DNA of 64,000 bases from the NCBI RefSeq assembly GCF_029338515.1, contig NZ_CP119988.1, positions 1,860,001 to 1,924,000 of the forward strand, given 5' to 3'. Made by a program: the position numbers and the translations under genes. Of the stretch, positions 35,188 through 44,047 are shown piece by piece (positions within the stretch are counted from its first letter, which is position 1; each line of letters begins with the position of its first letter). The notes under the pieces are model-generated. The model was not told where the DNA came from. It searched no databases and worked only from the letters and a program-made list of their open reading frames with translations. The DNA comes from Haloglomus litoreum (GTDB lineage Archaea; Halobacteriota; Halobacteria; Halobacteriales; Haloarculaceae).

Positions 35188-36365
35188 CACTCCGCCCCCG
35201 CGTCGTCGGATTCGTCGGCGTCGGGGCCGAAACTCACGCCGACGCCGCCGGATTCACCCGTCGGGGCACCGCCGGTCGCCGCGTGCGGGTCCTGCATCGC
35301 CAGCACCTCGTTCAGCACCTCCACCGCGCGGGTCGTCTCGGCCTTCGTCCCGCAGGTGATGCGGATGCAGCCCGGGAGCCCGAAGCTCGTCGCGTCGCGG
35401 ACGATGACGCCGCGCTCCTTGGCGGCCTCGAACACCGCTTCGGCGTCGCCGACCTCGGCGAGTACGAAGTTCCCCTGGCTGGGCCAGGTCTTCGCGGCGA
35501 GGTTGTCGTGGATGAACTCGCGGGCCCAGGTGGCGGACGCGACGGACTGCTCGACGTGCTCGTCGTCCTCGAGCGCGGCGAGGCCGGCCCGCAGCGCGAG
35601 TTCGTTCACCGCGAACGGCGTGTTGATGCGGGCGTAGGCGTCGCCCCACGCCTCGGGCGCGAGCAGGTAGCCCAGCCGCACGCCCGCGAGGCCGTGGGAC
35701 TTCGAGAACGTCCGCAGGACGGCGATGTCATCGCGCTCGCGCACGAGGTCGACCTTCGAGGGTGCCTCCGAGAACGCGCCGTACGCCTCGTCGACGAGGA
35801 CGACGGTCTCGTCGTCCACGCCGTCGGCCACCTCGAGGATGGCCTCCCGGTCGATCTCCCGCCCGGTCGGCGAGTGCGGGCTGATGAGGTAGACGATACG
35901 CTCGCCGTCGTAGCCGTCGAGGACGTTCTCCGGGCGCTGCTCGAAGTCCTCGTCCTTGTGGAGGGGGTACGTGTTCACGCGGCCGTGGTGGTAGCGCACG
36001 GACATCGCGTAGTAGGCGAAGCCGGGGTCCGGCACCAGCACCTCGTCGCCCGGTTCCAGCATCGCCCGCGCGAGGTAGTCGAGTGCTCCGTCGCCACCGT
36101 TGGCGAGCCAGACCTGCTCGGGCGCCAGGTCCCAGCGCTCGGCGAGCGCGTCCTGCAGGTCGGCGTGGGCGGCCTTCGGGTAGTGGTGGACGCCGTCGGC
36201 GTGCTCGCGCATCGCCTCGACGGCGGCCGGCGAGGGGCCGTGCGGGTTCTCGTTGGACGAGAGCTTGACGAGGTCGTCGGGGTCGATACCGACCTCGCGA
36301 GCGACCTCCTCGATACCTCGGCCGGCCTCGTAGGGCGTGAGCGCCGACAGGTCCCGCGGTTGCAT
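35187..36365 (-). CDS. hisC: Histidinol-phosphate aminotransferase
   Basis: 392-residue PLP-dependent fold-type I aminotransferase, converting imidazole acetol phosphate and glutamate to histidinol phosphate in histidine synthesis. Motifs: VKLSSNENPHGPSPAAVEAM at the start; VWLANGGDGALDYLARAML; ISPHSPTGREI; VVLVDEAYGAFSE; and FSKSHGLAGVRLGYLLAP with the PLP Lys (about residue 222). The C-terminus has a poorly conserved Gly/Asp-rich extension of roughly 35 residues. First gene of a unit with the AK6-type kinase and CDP-alcohol transferase. TCTTAAGC about 27 nt upstream on the minus strand is a likely TATA element. Confidence 0.94.
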   Translation of the reverse strand: MQPRDLSALTPYEAGRGIEEVAREVGIDPDDLVKLSSNENPHGPSPAAVEAMREHADGVHHYPKAAHADLQDALAERWDLAPEQVWLANGGDGALDYLARAMLEPGDEVLVPDPGFAYYAMSVRYHHGRVNTYPLHKDEDFEQRPENVLDGYDGERIVYLISPHSPTGREIDREAILEVADGVDDETVVLVDEAYGAFSEAPSKVDLVRERDDIAVLRTFSKSHGLAGVRLGYLLAPEAWGDAYARINTPFAVNELALRAGLAALEDDEHVEQSVASATWAREFIHDNLAAKTWPSQGNFVLAEVGDAEAVFEAAKERGVIVRDATSFGLPGCIRITCGTKAETTRAVEVLNEVLAMQDPHAATGGAPTGESGGVGVSFGPDADESDDAGAE

Positions 36366-36389
36366 GGTCGGAGGGAGCGGGCCGGCCCG

Positions 36390-36397
36390 CTTAAGAC
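36390..36397 (-). promoter_or_regulatory. TATA-like element TCTTAAGC before hisC
   Basis: On the minus strand TCTTAAGC ends about 25 nt before the hisC ATG. It is the only AT-containing patch in the 93-nt divergent gap. Confidence 0.45.
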
Positions 36398-36458
36398 TGT
36401 CCGAAGTGCGGCGCGACGGACCACAAGAGGCTTGCCCGGCAGCGACGAGACCCGACCA

Positions 36459-37568
36459 ATGAGCGCGGACGCCGACGACCGAACCGGGGACCAGGCCGGG
36501 GAGGACCCCGGCCTCACGGTCGTCCTGGGCTGGGACGGGCTCGACTACGACCTCGCCGGAGCGTTCGACCTCCGGGAGGCGTTCGGCCCGCACCACGCCC
36601 GGCTGGCGACGTTCGACAACCCAGTGCTGGGCGAACCCCACACGAAGGAGCTGTGGCCGTCCATCGTCACCGGGGTCGAGCCGGACGAGCACGGCATCCA
36701 CGCCGCCACCGACGACGGCCCGGACTGGGACGACCCGCGCATCGCGACGGCCGCCCGCCTCGCCCGGGGCGTCGTCCCCGACCGGGTCCGCACCGAGATC
36801 GGTCGCCTCCTCCGAAACCAGGGGGCGACGTTCGCACAGAAGGGGCCGGACCACTACCGCGGTGCGGGCGTCCCGACCGTCTTCGACGGCCGCCGCTCGC
36901 GGGTCATCGCGGTCCCCAACTACCGCACCGACCGTGACCGCGACACCGACTACGTGGTCGACCGGGGCGGGCAGCTGTCGGACTTCCTCTCGATCACGGA
37001 GTCCAGCGACACCAACCGCCCGGAGACGACGCTCCCCCGCCTGCAGGAGCGTCTGGTCGCCGAGACGACGAAGAAGCTGGGCGCGGTCCGGGCAGCACTC
37101 CGTCGCGAGCACGACATCGTCTTCGTCTGGCTGTCGGTGCTGGACACGGTGGGGCACCTCGCGCCCGTCGTCGCCGACGAGGACCCGTCGTGGCAGGAGC
37201 GCACCTACCGGCTCGCCGCGAACGCGACCCGGGCCATCCGCGAGGACCTCCAGCGCGAGGACACCCTCGTCTGCGTCTCCGACCACGGGCTGCGGGACGG
37301 CGACCACACCCACGACGCGTTCATCGGCGCGAGCGACGAGCGGGCCGTCGAGGGCGTCGAGAGCGTGCTCGACGTCCGTGAGGGGCTCGAACGCGTGACG
37401 CCGACCCGGGACGAGGCGGCGAATGGGGGCGCCCGCCGTGACGCGACACGCGGCGACGCGGACGCCGGGGGGCCGCCGGTCCGCGAGGCGTACCGGTTCG
37501 GTGGGACGGGGCGTGCGAAGGACGCCGACGAGGTGCGCGGACAGCTGGAGGACCTGGGCTACCTCTGA
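36459..37568 (+). CDS. Alkaline-phosphatase-superfamily phosphodiesterase-like protein, copy 1
   Basis: 369 residues. Metal-site motifs of the superfamily are in order: VVLGWDGLDYDL (Asp), ELWPSIVTGVEPDEHGIHA (nucleophile Ser/Thr in PSIVTG, then DEHGIH), LSVLDTVGHLAP (D-x3-H) and VSDHGLRDGDHTHDAF (DH and a further His). This resembles nucleotide pyrophosphatase/phosphodiesterase-like and phosphoglycerate-mutase-like members. No signal peptide, so cytosolic. The next gene is a close paralogue (79 nt downstream, same strand), and this copy carries an extra Arg/Asp/Gly-rich insert before the shared end DADEVRGQLEDLGYL. Substrate unknown. Confidence 0.87.
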   Translation: MSADADDRTGDQAGEDPGLTVVLGWDGLDYDLAGAFDLREAFGPHHARLATFDNPVLGEPHTKELWPSIVTGVEPDEHGIHAATDDGPDWDDPRIATAARLARGVVPDRVRTEIGRLLRNQGATFAQKGPDHYRGAGVPTVFDGRRSRVIAVPNYRTDRDRDTDYVVDRGGQLSDFLSITESSDTNRPETTLPRLQERLVAETTKKLGAVRAALRREHDIVFVWLSVLDTVGHLAPVVADEDPSWQERTYRLAANATRAIREDLQREDTLVCVSDHGLRDGDHTHDAFIGASDERAVEGVESVLDVREGLERVTPTRDEAANGGARRDATRGDADAGGPPVREAYRFGGTGRAKDADEVRGQLEDLGYL

Positions 37569-37646
37569 GGCGCCCCCTCGTCAGGGGGTCGACGCCCGCG
37601 TCGCCGGGCCGAAAGGGTTGTGACCCGGAGGGCCGCACTCCGGGGT

Positions 37647-38702
37647 ATGAGCGACGAGTCCGCCGCCGACGACCGCGACGGGGTGACGGTCGTCCTCGGG
37701 TGGGACGCCCTCGACCACGAGGTGACCGAGGAGTTCGGCCTCTCGGAGGCGTTCGGCCCGCACCACGCCCCGCTGGAGACGTTCGACAACCCCGTCCTCG
37801 GCAAACCGCACACCTACGAGCTGTGGCCCTCCATCGTCACCGGCGTCACGCCCGACGAGCACGGTATCCACGCCGCCACCGAGGGCGAGGGCGTCGACTG
37901 GGGGAACCCGCTCATCGCGCGCGCCTCCCGGCTCGCACAGGGCGTCGTCCCCAAATCGGTCCGGACGAAGATCGGGCAGGTGCTCCGCGAGAGCGGCGCC
38001 GAACTCGACTTCGAGTACGCCGACTACTACGCAGAGCGCGGCGTCTCGACGGTGTTCGACGGCCGCCGCGCCCGGTCGGTCGCGATCCCCAACCACCGCG
38101 TCGAGGCCGACGACGAACTCGACCTCGTGTTCGACCGGGGCGCACAGCTGGGGGCCTTCCTCAACATCCAGAACGTCGACGGCGACCACACCCGCCACTT
38201 CCCGAAGGTCCCGCTGCCGGAACTGGAGGAGCGCCTCGTCGCCGAGTGCGCGAAGAAGCTGGGCGTCGTCCGCGCGGCGCTGCGGCGCGAGCACGACATC
38301 GTCTTCGTCTGGCTCGGCTACCTCGACACGGTCGGCCACCTCGCGCCCGTCGTCGCGGAGGAGGACCCGGGCTGGCAGGAGCGGGCCTACCGGCTCGCCG
38401 CCTCCATGACCGAGGAGATTCGCGACGAGATGCAGCCCGAGGACACGCTGGTCTGTGTCTCCGACCACGGCCTGCAGGATGGTGACCACACGCCGCACGC
38501 CTTCGTCGGCGCGAGCGACGAGCGGGCCATCGAGGGCGTCGAGAGCGTCCTCGACGTCCGCGAGGGGCTGGAGCGGGTGACACCGAAGCGCTCGCCCGTC
38601 GACGAGGTACCGGTCCGGGAGGCGTTCCAGTTCGGCGGCCGCGTCGGCGCGAAGGACGCCGACGAGGTGCGGGGGCAGCTAGAGGATCTCGGGTATCTGT
38701 AG
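37647..38702 (+). CDS. Alkaline-phosphatase-superfamily phosphodiesterase-like protein, copy 2
   Basis: 351-residue paralogue of the preceding gene with the same motifs: VVLGWDALDHEV, ELWPSIVTGVTPDEHGIHA, YLDTVGHLAP, VSDHGLQDGDHTPHAF and the same ending ADEVRGQLEDLGYL. The middle part (FADYY-type substrate region, about residues 125-180) diverges most, as expected if the two act on different substrates. The pair clearly arose by tandem duplication. Start ATG chosen by alignment with copy 1. Confidence 0.87.
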   Translation: MSDESAADDRDGVTVVLGWDALDHEVTEEFGLSEAFGPHHAPLETFDNPVLGKPHTYELWPSIVTGVTPDEHGIHAATEGEGVDWGNPLIARASRLAQGVVPKSVRTKIGQVLRESGAELDFEYADYYAERGVSTVFDGRRARSVAIPNHRVEADDELDLVFDRGAQLGAFLNIQNVDGDHTRHFPKVPLPELEERLVAECAKKLGVVRAALRREHDIVFVWLGYLDTVGHLAPVVAEEDPGWQERAYRLAASMTEEIRDEMQPEDTLVCVSDHGLQDGDHTPHAFVGASDERAIEGVESVLDVREGLERVTPKRSPVDEVPVREAFQFGGRVGAKDADEVRGQLEDLGYL

Positions 38703-38810
38703 CTCCACGCCAGCGCTCCGATACCGGGTAGCAGCCGACCCTGGTGCGCTCCGGGTAGCTGGTCGACTCCCTGACCCGGTTCAGCGTAGTGAGTCCGAAC
38801 TGCTGTAGCG

Positions 38811-39950
38811 TTACAGCAGTCGGTCGGCGATGATGTTCTTCTGGATCTCGCTCGTACCCTCGTAGATCTTCGTGATGCGGGCGTCGCGGTAGTAGCGCTC
38901 GGCGGGGTAGTCCGAGACGTAGCCGGAGCCGCCGAACACCTGCAGGGCCTCGTCGGCCACCTCGACGGCGTGCTCGGAGGCGAACAGTTTCGCCATCGAG
39001 GCGAACTTCGCGGCCTGGTCCGGGTTGTCCTGCTCGACGTTCGCCGCGGCCCGGTAGACCAGCGAGCGGGCGGCCTCGATGTCGGTCGCCATGTCGGCGA
39101 GCTTGTGGCGGATGGCCTGGAACTCGCCGATCTTCTGGTCGAACTGCTCGCGCTCGCCGGCGTAGTCACGCGCAGCGTCGAACGCGCCCTGCGCGGCGCC
39201 GACCGCCTGCGCGGCCACGCCCGTCCGGCCGGAGGCGAAGAAGTCCATCAGCTGGTAGAACCCCTTGTCGACCTCACCGATGACGTTCTCCTCGGGGATG
39301 CGCACGTCGTCGATGACGACCTCCGCGAGGTCCGACGCGCGGATGCCCAGTTTGTTGTCGATCTTGCTGGGCTGGAAGCCGTCCAGTTCCGTGGGGACGA
39401 GGAAGGCGGTGATGCCCTTGTGGCCCGCGTCCTTCGTGGTCTTGGCCATCACGACCGCCACGTCCGCGACGGTCCCGTTGGTGATCCACATCTTGTTGCC
39501 GTTGAGGACCCACTCGTCGCCGTCCTTCTCGGCGTGGGTCTCGATGCCCGCGACGTTCGAGCCGTGTGCGGGCTCGGAGATACAGGAGCAGGAGGCGGAC
39601 TCGCCGGCGGTGATGCGGGTGAGCCACTCCTCCTTCATCCACTCGTCACCGTACTTCAGGATCATCGAGGAGCCGAAGCCGGCCGACCCGATGGCGCTCC
39701 CCAGTCCGGGGTCCGCACGCCACAGCTCCTCGGTCACGATGCACCGGGCGATCATGTCCATCCCGGCGCCACCGTACTCCTCGGGGACGTGCGGGGCAAC
39801 GAAGTCGAGTTCCGCAGCCTTGCGGCGCAGGTCCTCGGGGTACTTCCCCTCCTCGTCGTGCTCGCGCGCGACGGGCTTGAGTTCCTCCTCGCCGAAGTCA
39901 CGGACGGCCTTCCGGATCGCCTCGTGCTCGCCGGTCGTGGTGAACGACAT
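38811..39950 (-). CDS. Acyl-CoA dehydrogenase
   Basis: 379-residue FAD enzyme, a second acyl-CoA dehydrogenase in the window and distinct from the one at 16926. Characteristic segments: EELKPVAREHDEEGKYPEDLRRKAAELDF; CISEPAHGSNVAGIETHAEKDGDEWVLNG; KMWITNGTVADVAVVMAKT; QKIGEFQAIRHKLADMATDIEAARSLVY; and LQVFGGSGYVSDYPAERYYRDARITKIYEGTSEIQKNIIA. The last contains the catalytic base region YEGTSEIQ of short/medium/branched-chain ACADs. The ATG at 39950 was preferred to one three codons upstream. TTAAAAGATATTC lies just upstream. Confidence 0.95.
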   Translation of the reverse strand: MSFTTTGEHEAIRKAVRDFGEEELKPVAREHDEEGKYPEDLRRKAAELDFVAPHVPEEYGGAGMDMIARCIVTEELWRADPGLGSAIGSAGFGSSMILKYGDEWMKEEWLTRITAGESASCSCISEPAHGSNVAGIETHAEKDGDEWVLNGNKMWITNGTVADVAVVMAKTTKDAGHKGITAFLVPTELDGFQPSKIDNKLGIRASDLAEVVIDDVRIPEENVIGEVDKGFYQLMDFFASGRTGVAAQAVGAAQGAFDAARDYAGEREQFDQKIGEFQAIRHKLADMATDIEAARSLVYRAAANVEQDNPDQAAKFASMAKLFASEHAVEVADEALQVFGGSGYVSDYPAERYYRDARITKIYEGTSEIQKNIIADRLL

Positions 39951-40065
39951 ACCCGTCAATCGGTTTCCGGTGTTAAAAGATATTCCCCTGAAGGTGGCCG
40001 TTGTTAATGTGTGTCTGTGACAGTACCGGCCATCGACGGGTCGCTCAAGCCGGCTCGCCGGGCGG

Positions 40066-40860
40066 CTACTCGCCCCGGAACTCCGGCTCGCGACCCTCCA
40101 TGAACGCGGTGGCGCCCTCCTCGTGGTCCCGTGTCGCGAACACCTGTGCCTGCAGGGCGGCCTCGTTGTCGAGCGCGTCCTTCAGCGAGGTGTTCAGCCC
40201 CTGGCTGATGGCCTGCTTCGAGGTCCGCAGCGCGATCGTCGGGCCCGAGGCGATGCTCTCGACCAGCTCGTCGGCCTGGGCGTCGAACTCGTCGGCGTCG
40301 TAGACGTGGTTGAAGATGCCCTCCTCGCGGGCGTCCTCGGCCGACAGGAGCTCGCCGGTGAACACCAGCTCCTTGGCCTTGTTCTCGCCGACGATGCGCG
40401 GGAGGAGGTAGGAGGTCCCCGAGTCGACCGCGAGGCCGACCTGGCGGAAGCCGAAGCTGATGCTCGCCTCCGTGCTCGCCAGCGGGACGTCCGTCGCGAT
40501 GGCGAGGTTGGCGCCGGCGCCGTAGGCCACGCCGTCGACCTTCGCCACCGTCGGCAGGTGGAACTCGGCGACGCGCTGGATGGCGCGGTGGGTGTTGTGC
40601 TGGATGCGCTCGACGGCCTCGTGGAGCTCCGCCGCGTCCGACATCAGCTCCATCATGGCGTTGACGTCGCCGCCGGCACAGAACGTCCCCTCGCGACCGG
40701 TGATGACGAGACAGCGGACGTCGTCGTCCTCCTCGGCGCGGTCCACCCCGTCGATGATGGCGTTCGACATCTCCGCCGAGAGGGCGTTGCGGTTGTCCGG
40801 CCGGTTCAGCGTCAGCGTCGCGACGCCGTCCTCGACGTCGTACAGTACTGGCTCGCTCAT
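40066..40860 (-). CDS. Enoyl-CoA hydratase/isomerase family protein
   Basis: 264-residue crotonase-fold enzyme. CLVITGREGTFCAGGDVNAMMEL gives the first oxyanion-hole strand, and KVDGVAYGAGANLAIATDVPLAS the second (GAGANLA). FGFRQVGLAVDSGTSYLLPRIVGENKAKELVFTGELLSAEDA is the standard trimer region. The hydratase Glu of the second loop is not evident at its usual place (FRQVGLAVDSG), so an isomerase or other activity is possible. It sits 116 nt upstream of the acyl-CoA dehydrogenase on the same strand, a plausible beta-oxidation pair. Confidence 0.92.
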   Translation of the reverse strand: MSEPVLYDVEDGVATLTLNRPDNRNALSAEMSNAIIDGVDRAEEDDDVRCLVITGREGTFCAGGDVNAMMELMSDAAELHEAVERIQHNTHRAIQRVAEFHLPTVAKVDGVAYGAGANLAIATDVPLASTEASISFGFRQVGLAVDSGTSYLLPRIVGENKAKELVFTGELLSAEDAREEGIFNHVYDADEFDAQADELVESIASGPTIALRTSKQAISQGLNTSLKDALDNEAALQAQVFATRDHEEGATAFMEGREPEFRGE

Positions 40861-40960
40861 ACGACATGGTGGTCCGGGCCTTACAACGTAAACCTTCCCG
40901 TGGCGGCGGCCGACGTGGGCCAGCGCGGTCCTTGGTGTACGGGTGGGTAGGCGAAGCCAG

Positions 40961-42367
40961 CTACTCGGACCCGTTGCCGACGCCCTCGTAGCGCTCGTCC
41001 AGTTCGAAGGGGAACACGGTGCGGCAGAAGTCGATGCCCATCGGTGTGAGCCGGACGCTCCGACGTTTCGTGCTCGGCCGGCGCGCCGACTCCTCGGCGC
41101 GCTCGACGTTGGGCTGGGCCTGCAGGACGCGGTACTGCTCCAGGTTCCGGAGCGGGTCGGTCCCGAGTTCCAGCAGGCCGAGCCGCTCGAGGTTGTCGAT
41201 GTAGATGTCGGAGCGGTCCTCGTATCGCAGCCCCGCGTCCGTGTCGAGCATCGTCAGCCCGTCGGCGACCAGCGTCCCCTCGCCGATGGGGAGCAGGCCC
41301 CGGTCGTACACGTCGAGCGCGGGCTGGGGCCCCTCGGTGGCGAGCAGCCGGAGGATCCGTGCCTCGTCCGCCGAGAGCTGCTCGATGATGCGGACGTACG
41401 CGGGGTGGAACGGCTCCTCGTGGTCGACATCGGCGGAGAGTTCGAGCAGCCGGTCGCCCCGCCGCCGGAGGTCGGCGACCGTGATGGGGCCCGTATCGTC
41501 GTCCTTCCCGCGTCGGTTCCCGGGGTCGCTCCGGTCAGTGCCCGCGGGCGTCCGGCCGGCGCTGCCGAACGGCAGCCCGAGCCGCCCCAGCTCGTCGCGA
41601 GCGATGTCCGTGGTCTCCTCCAGGAGGTCACGGGGGGATTCGGAGGTGAACGCCGCCTCCGCCATCCGGCTGCCGGCCCGGAGCCCCGCGAGCCCGGCGT
41701 ACTCGCTCGTGTTCGCGGCGGCGGTCACCAGCATCCGGGCCACCTTCAGCGACTCGTCGAACCGCTCCTCCAGGTCCTCGACCTCCAGGTTCCGCGTGTC
41801 GATGCCGGCGTCGTCGAACACCGTCAGCATGTCCTCGAGGTCGCGGCTCTCGACGGTGTCGGGGTCGCTCCGGGCCTCGTCGAGGAGCTCGGCCAGGCGG
41901 TCGAGGTCCTCCTGGTCCACGTCCGCCGTGTCGAGGTCCTCCTCGGTGACATCGAGCGGGTCGAGATCGGACTCGTCCCCGTCCCCACCCCCGTCCACGC
42001 GACGACCCTCGCGACCGCGCTCGTCCCCCCGGTCCGTCCGGTCCTCACGGTCCGTCCGGTCGCGCGCTGGGGACCCAGCCCGGTCGTCCTCCTCCCCGCC
42101 CTGGCGCTCGTCCCCGTCACTCGCCGTCGACGAGGGGGCACCCGTGTCGTCGCTCGGCTGCTCGTTCGACGATGCCATATCGTCCCCGTTGTCCCCTGCA
42201 TCCGCCCTCGCCGTCTTATCGGCACCGGTCTCGGCGTCGACGGGTTCTCTGGACCCCTCCCCGTCGGGCTCGGCAGGTTGCTCGCCGGGCCCGGGCTCCC
42301 AGTTACCGGGGCCCGGGTCGATGCCCGGGTGCTCGCTCTCGTCGTCCGGAGGCTCCCGGGCCGTCAT
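40961..42367 (-). CDS. DUF4393 (Abi-alpha-like) protein with long acidic N-terminus
   Basis: 468 residues. About residues 1-140 are an extremely acidic, low-complexity Asp/Glu/Gly/Ser/Arg stretch; a helical part follows to about 290; the last 170 residues contain HPAYVRIIEQLSADEARILRLLATEGPQPALDV and later SVRLTPMGIDFCRTVFP, resembling the DUF4393/Abi-alpha fold used in some phage-abortive systems. The assignment is by pattern only. Its start overlaps the stop of the upstream DUF445 membrane gene (ATGA), so the two are translated together. Confidence 0.65.
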   Translation of the reverse strand: MTAREPPDDESEHPGIDPGPGNWEPGPGEQPAEPDGEGSREPVDAETGADKTARADAGDNGDDMASSNEQPSDDTGAPSSTASDGDERQGGEEDDRAGSPARDRTDREDRTDRGDERGREGRRVDGGGDGDESDLDPLDVTEEDLDTADVDQEDLDRLAELLDEARSDPDTVESRDLEDMLTVFDDAGIDTRNLEVEDLEERFDESLKVARMLVTAAANTSEYAGLAGLRAGSRMAEAAFTSESPRDLLEETTDIARDELGRLGLPFGSAGRTPAGTDRSDPGNRRGKDDDTGPITVADLRRRGDRLLELSADVDHEEPFHPAYVRIIEQLSADEARILRLLATEGPQPALDVYDRGLLPIGEGTLVADGLTMLDTDAGLRYEDRSDIYIDNLERLGLLELGTDPLRNLEQYRVLQAQPNVERAEESARRPSTKRRSVRLTPMGIDFCRTVFPFELDERYEGVGNGSE

Positions 42368-43647
42368 GCCGCGGTCACCACCAGGAGCTGGATCCAGCCG
42401 GCGACGAAGCCGAGGACGGCCCCCAGACCGATGAGCATCCACTCGTCCTCCTCGAACGCCGTCCGGAGGGTCTCGACGTACTGGTCCGGCGGCATATCCT
42501 CGAGCCGGGTGGCGATGAGTTCCTCGATGGCTGCCGAGCGCTCCTCGTTGAACTCGGGGTCCGTCATGGGCTCGATGGAGAGTTCGGCCGCCTCGGTCGC
42601 CATCCGCTCGCGCATCGCCTCGTACTCGTCGGTGCCGGTCGCCACCCGGACGGCGGGCCCGACGACACCCATCGCACGGTCCACCTCCGGGCGGAGGATC
42701 TCCCGGAGCATCCGGCGGGTACGGTCGGACTTGCGGCCGTGGAGCATGTCGTTGGCGACGTTCTCGAGGGTGATGGTGTTCTGTGCGACCTCGCGGCCGT
42801 ACGCGCGAGCCACCTCGGGCTGGCGCTGGATGAACAGCCCCTGCAGTTCGAACGGGCCGAGCTTCTTCTTCTCGACCGGGTTGAAGATGACCTTCAGGGC
42901 GATCCAGTTCGTGACGTAGCCGACCGTCGCGCCGACCACCGGCAGGACCCACCAGGCGTCGATGGTGAGGTACAGCGGGATGGTGAAGAAGCCGAGGAAG
43001 CCGCCGATGAGGAACCCGGAGTTGATGACGAATCGGAGCTCCCGGTCGCCGGCCTCGAAGAACAGCCGGTTGATCAGTTCCGGGTTCCGCTCCATGTTCC
43101 GGATGACCATCGTCTTCACGTCGAGCAGATCGTCGATGTTCTCCCCGAGTTCCTCGGTGACTCGGTCGACGATCTGCGGGAGCCGGCTGTCCACGCGCCG
43201 GTGGACCAGTTCGTGCATCGGCTCGGGCATGTTGTTCCACAGGTCGGGGTGTTCCTGCCGGATGACCTCGTCGACCAGCTCGTGGATCTCGTCGCCGGAT
43301 TCGGCCAGGATGTGCTGGGCGATGCGGTCCGGGTCGAACGCCTCGTAGAACTCGCGCTGGGTGGCCAGCTTCGAGATGCCGGTGTCGACGGAGATGCTGG
43401 CCATCTTGTCCGCACGCGCGGGGATGATGCCCTGCCAGCCGACCCGCCCCCGGAGCAGGCCGGGGATCTGCTGGATGCGGTTCGGGAGCCGGAGGACGAC
43501 GTTCTTCAGGCCGGGGACCCGGAACCCGAGATGGTCGATCGGGTAGAACAGCATCTTGATCCCGAACCAGTTGGTGATGTACCCGATGATCCCCGAGATG
43601 AGGGGGATGAGCAGGAGACGTGGTTCGAGCGGCAGTGGTGGGATCAT
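42364..43647 (-). CDS. DUF445 family membrane protein
   Basis: 427 residues. The N-terminus LLLIPLISGIIGYITNWFGIKMLFYP is the DUF445 hallmark (GYxTNWxAxKMLFxP), and it occurs again as VVGATVGYVTNWIALKVIFNPVEKK in the middle. Hydrophobic segments lie at the start, around residues 210-265, and at the end (LIGLGAVLGFVAGWIQLLVV). The rest is amphipathic helix. Function is unknown in all organisms. Overlaps the downstream DUF4393 gene by 4 nt; forms a two-gene operon. Confidence 0.87.
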   Translation of the reverse strand: MIPPLPLEPRLLLIPLISGIIGYITNWFGIKMLFYPIDHLGFRVPGLKNVVLRLPNRIQQIPGLLRGRVGWQGIIPARADKMASISVDTGISKLATQREFYEAFDPDRIAQHILAESGDEIHELVDEVIRQEHPDLWNNMPEPMHELVHRRVDSRLPQIVDRVTEELGENIDDLLDVKTMVIRNMERNPELINRLFFEAGDRELRFVINSGFLIGGFLGFFTIPLYLTIDAWWVLPVVGATVGYVTNWIALKVIFNPVEKKKLGPFELQGLFIQRQPEVARAYGREVAQNTITLENVANDMLHGRKSDRTRRMLREILRPEVDRAMGVVGPAVRVATGTDEYEAMRERMATEAAELSIEPMTDPEFNEERSAAIEELIATRLEDMPPDQYVETLRTAFEEDEWMLIGLGAVLGFVAGWIQLLVVTAA

Positions 43648-44047
43648 TGCTGGCTGGTCGAACGACGGCCGAGGCGACCGGCCGCGGTGAGATGGCTGCC
43701 GGCACGGTCGGAGGAACCCCGGTCCTGCGTGGCCCCGGGGAGGGCGCCCTCCGGCGGTTGAACCGGGATTCCGACTGTACTAACTTAATACCACGGTTAA
43801 CGACACGGTCAGGCCCCGTTCGGCGGTTCTCCCGCGTGATGGCCGGGAACTGCACGAGGGCGCCGCCCTGACCGGCGGTTCAGGGTGGTCTCCGGGAACC
43901 TGTGCAACCATTGAATGCCTCTTGATGTCTCTCAGTGGTAATCTACCCAACCTTCAAGTGCCTCGCCGACCCAGTTCCGGACAGACGGCACCGCTCGGCG
44001 GGGGCGATACCCCGGCGGGGCCCGTGCCGCAACCGAAGTGATCCACT
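43648..44047. other. 400-nt intergenic region between divergent genes
   Basis: Holds promoters for DUF445 (minus) and the coiled-coil gene (plus). An AT-richer patch at about 43780-43800 (CTAACTTAATACCACGGTTAAC) is likely the DUF445 promoter or a regulator site. No gene was supported; short open frames here are Arg/Gly-rich. Confidence 0.5.
44035..44044 (+). promoter_or_regulatory. Strong Shine-Dalgarno site GAAGTGATCC
   Basis: GTGATCC can pair with the conserved 3' end of archaeal 16S rRNA (GGATCACCTCC), ending 3 nt before the ATG. This sets the start of the coiled-coil gene and indicates a leadered transcript, unusual against the many leaderless-looking neighbours. Confidence 0.5.

Noticed and set aside
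35283-36458. Plus-strand open frame antisense to hisC running into the phosphodiesterase gene
   Set aside because: No domains; real start is the ATG at 36459 followed by the metal-site Asp motif.
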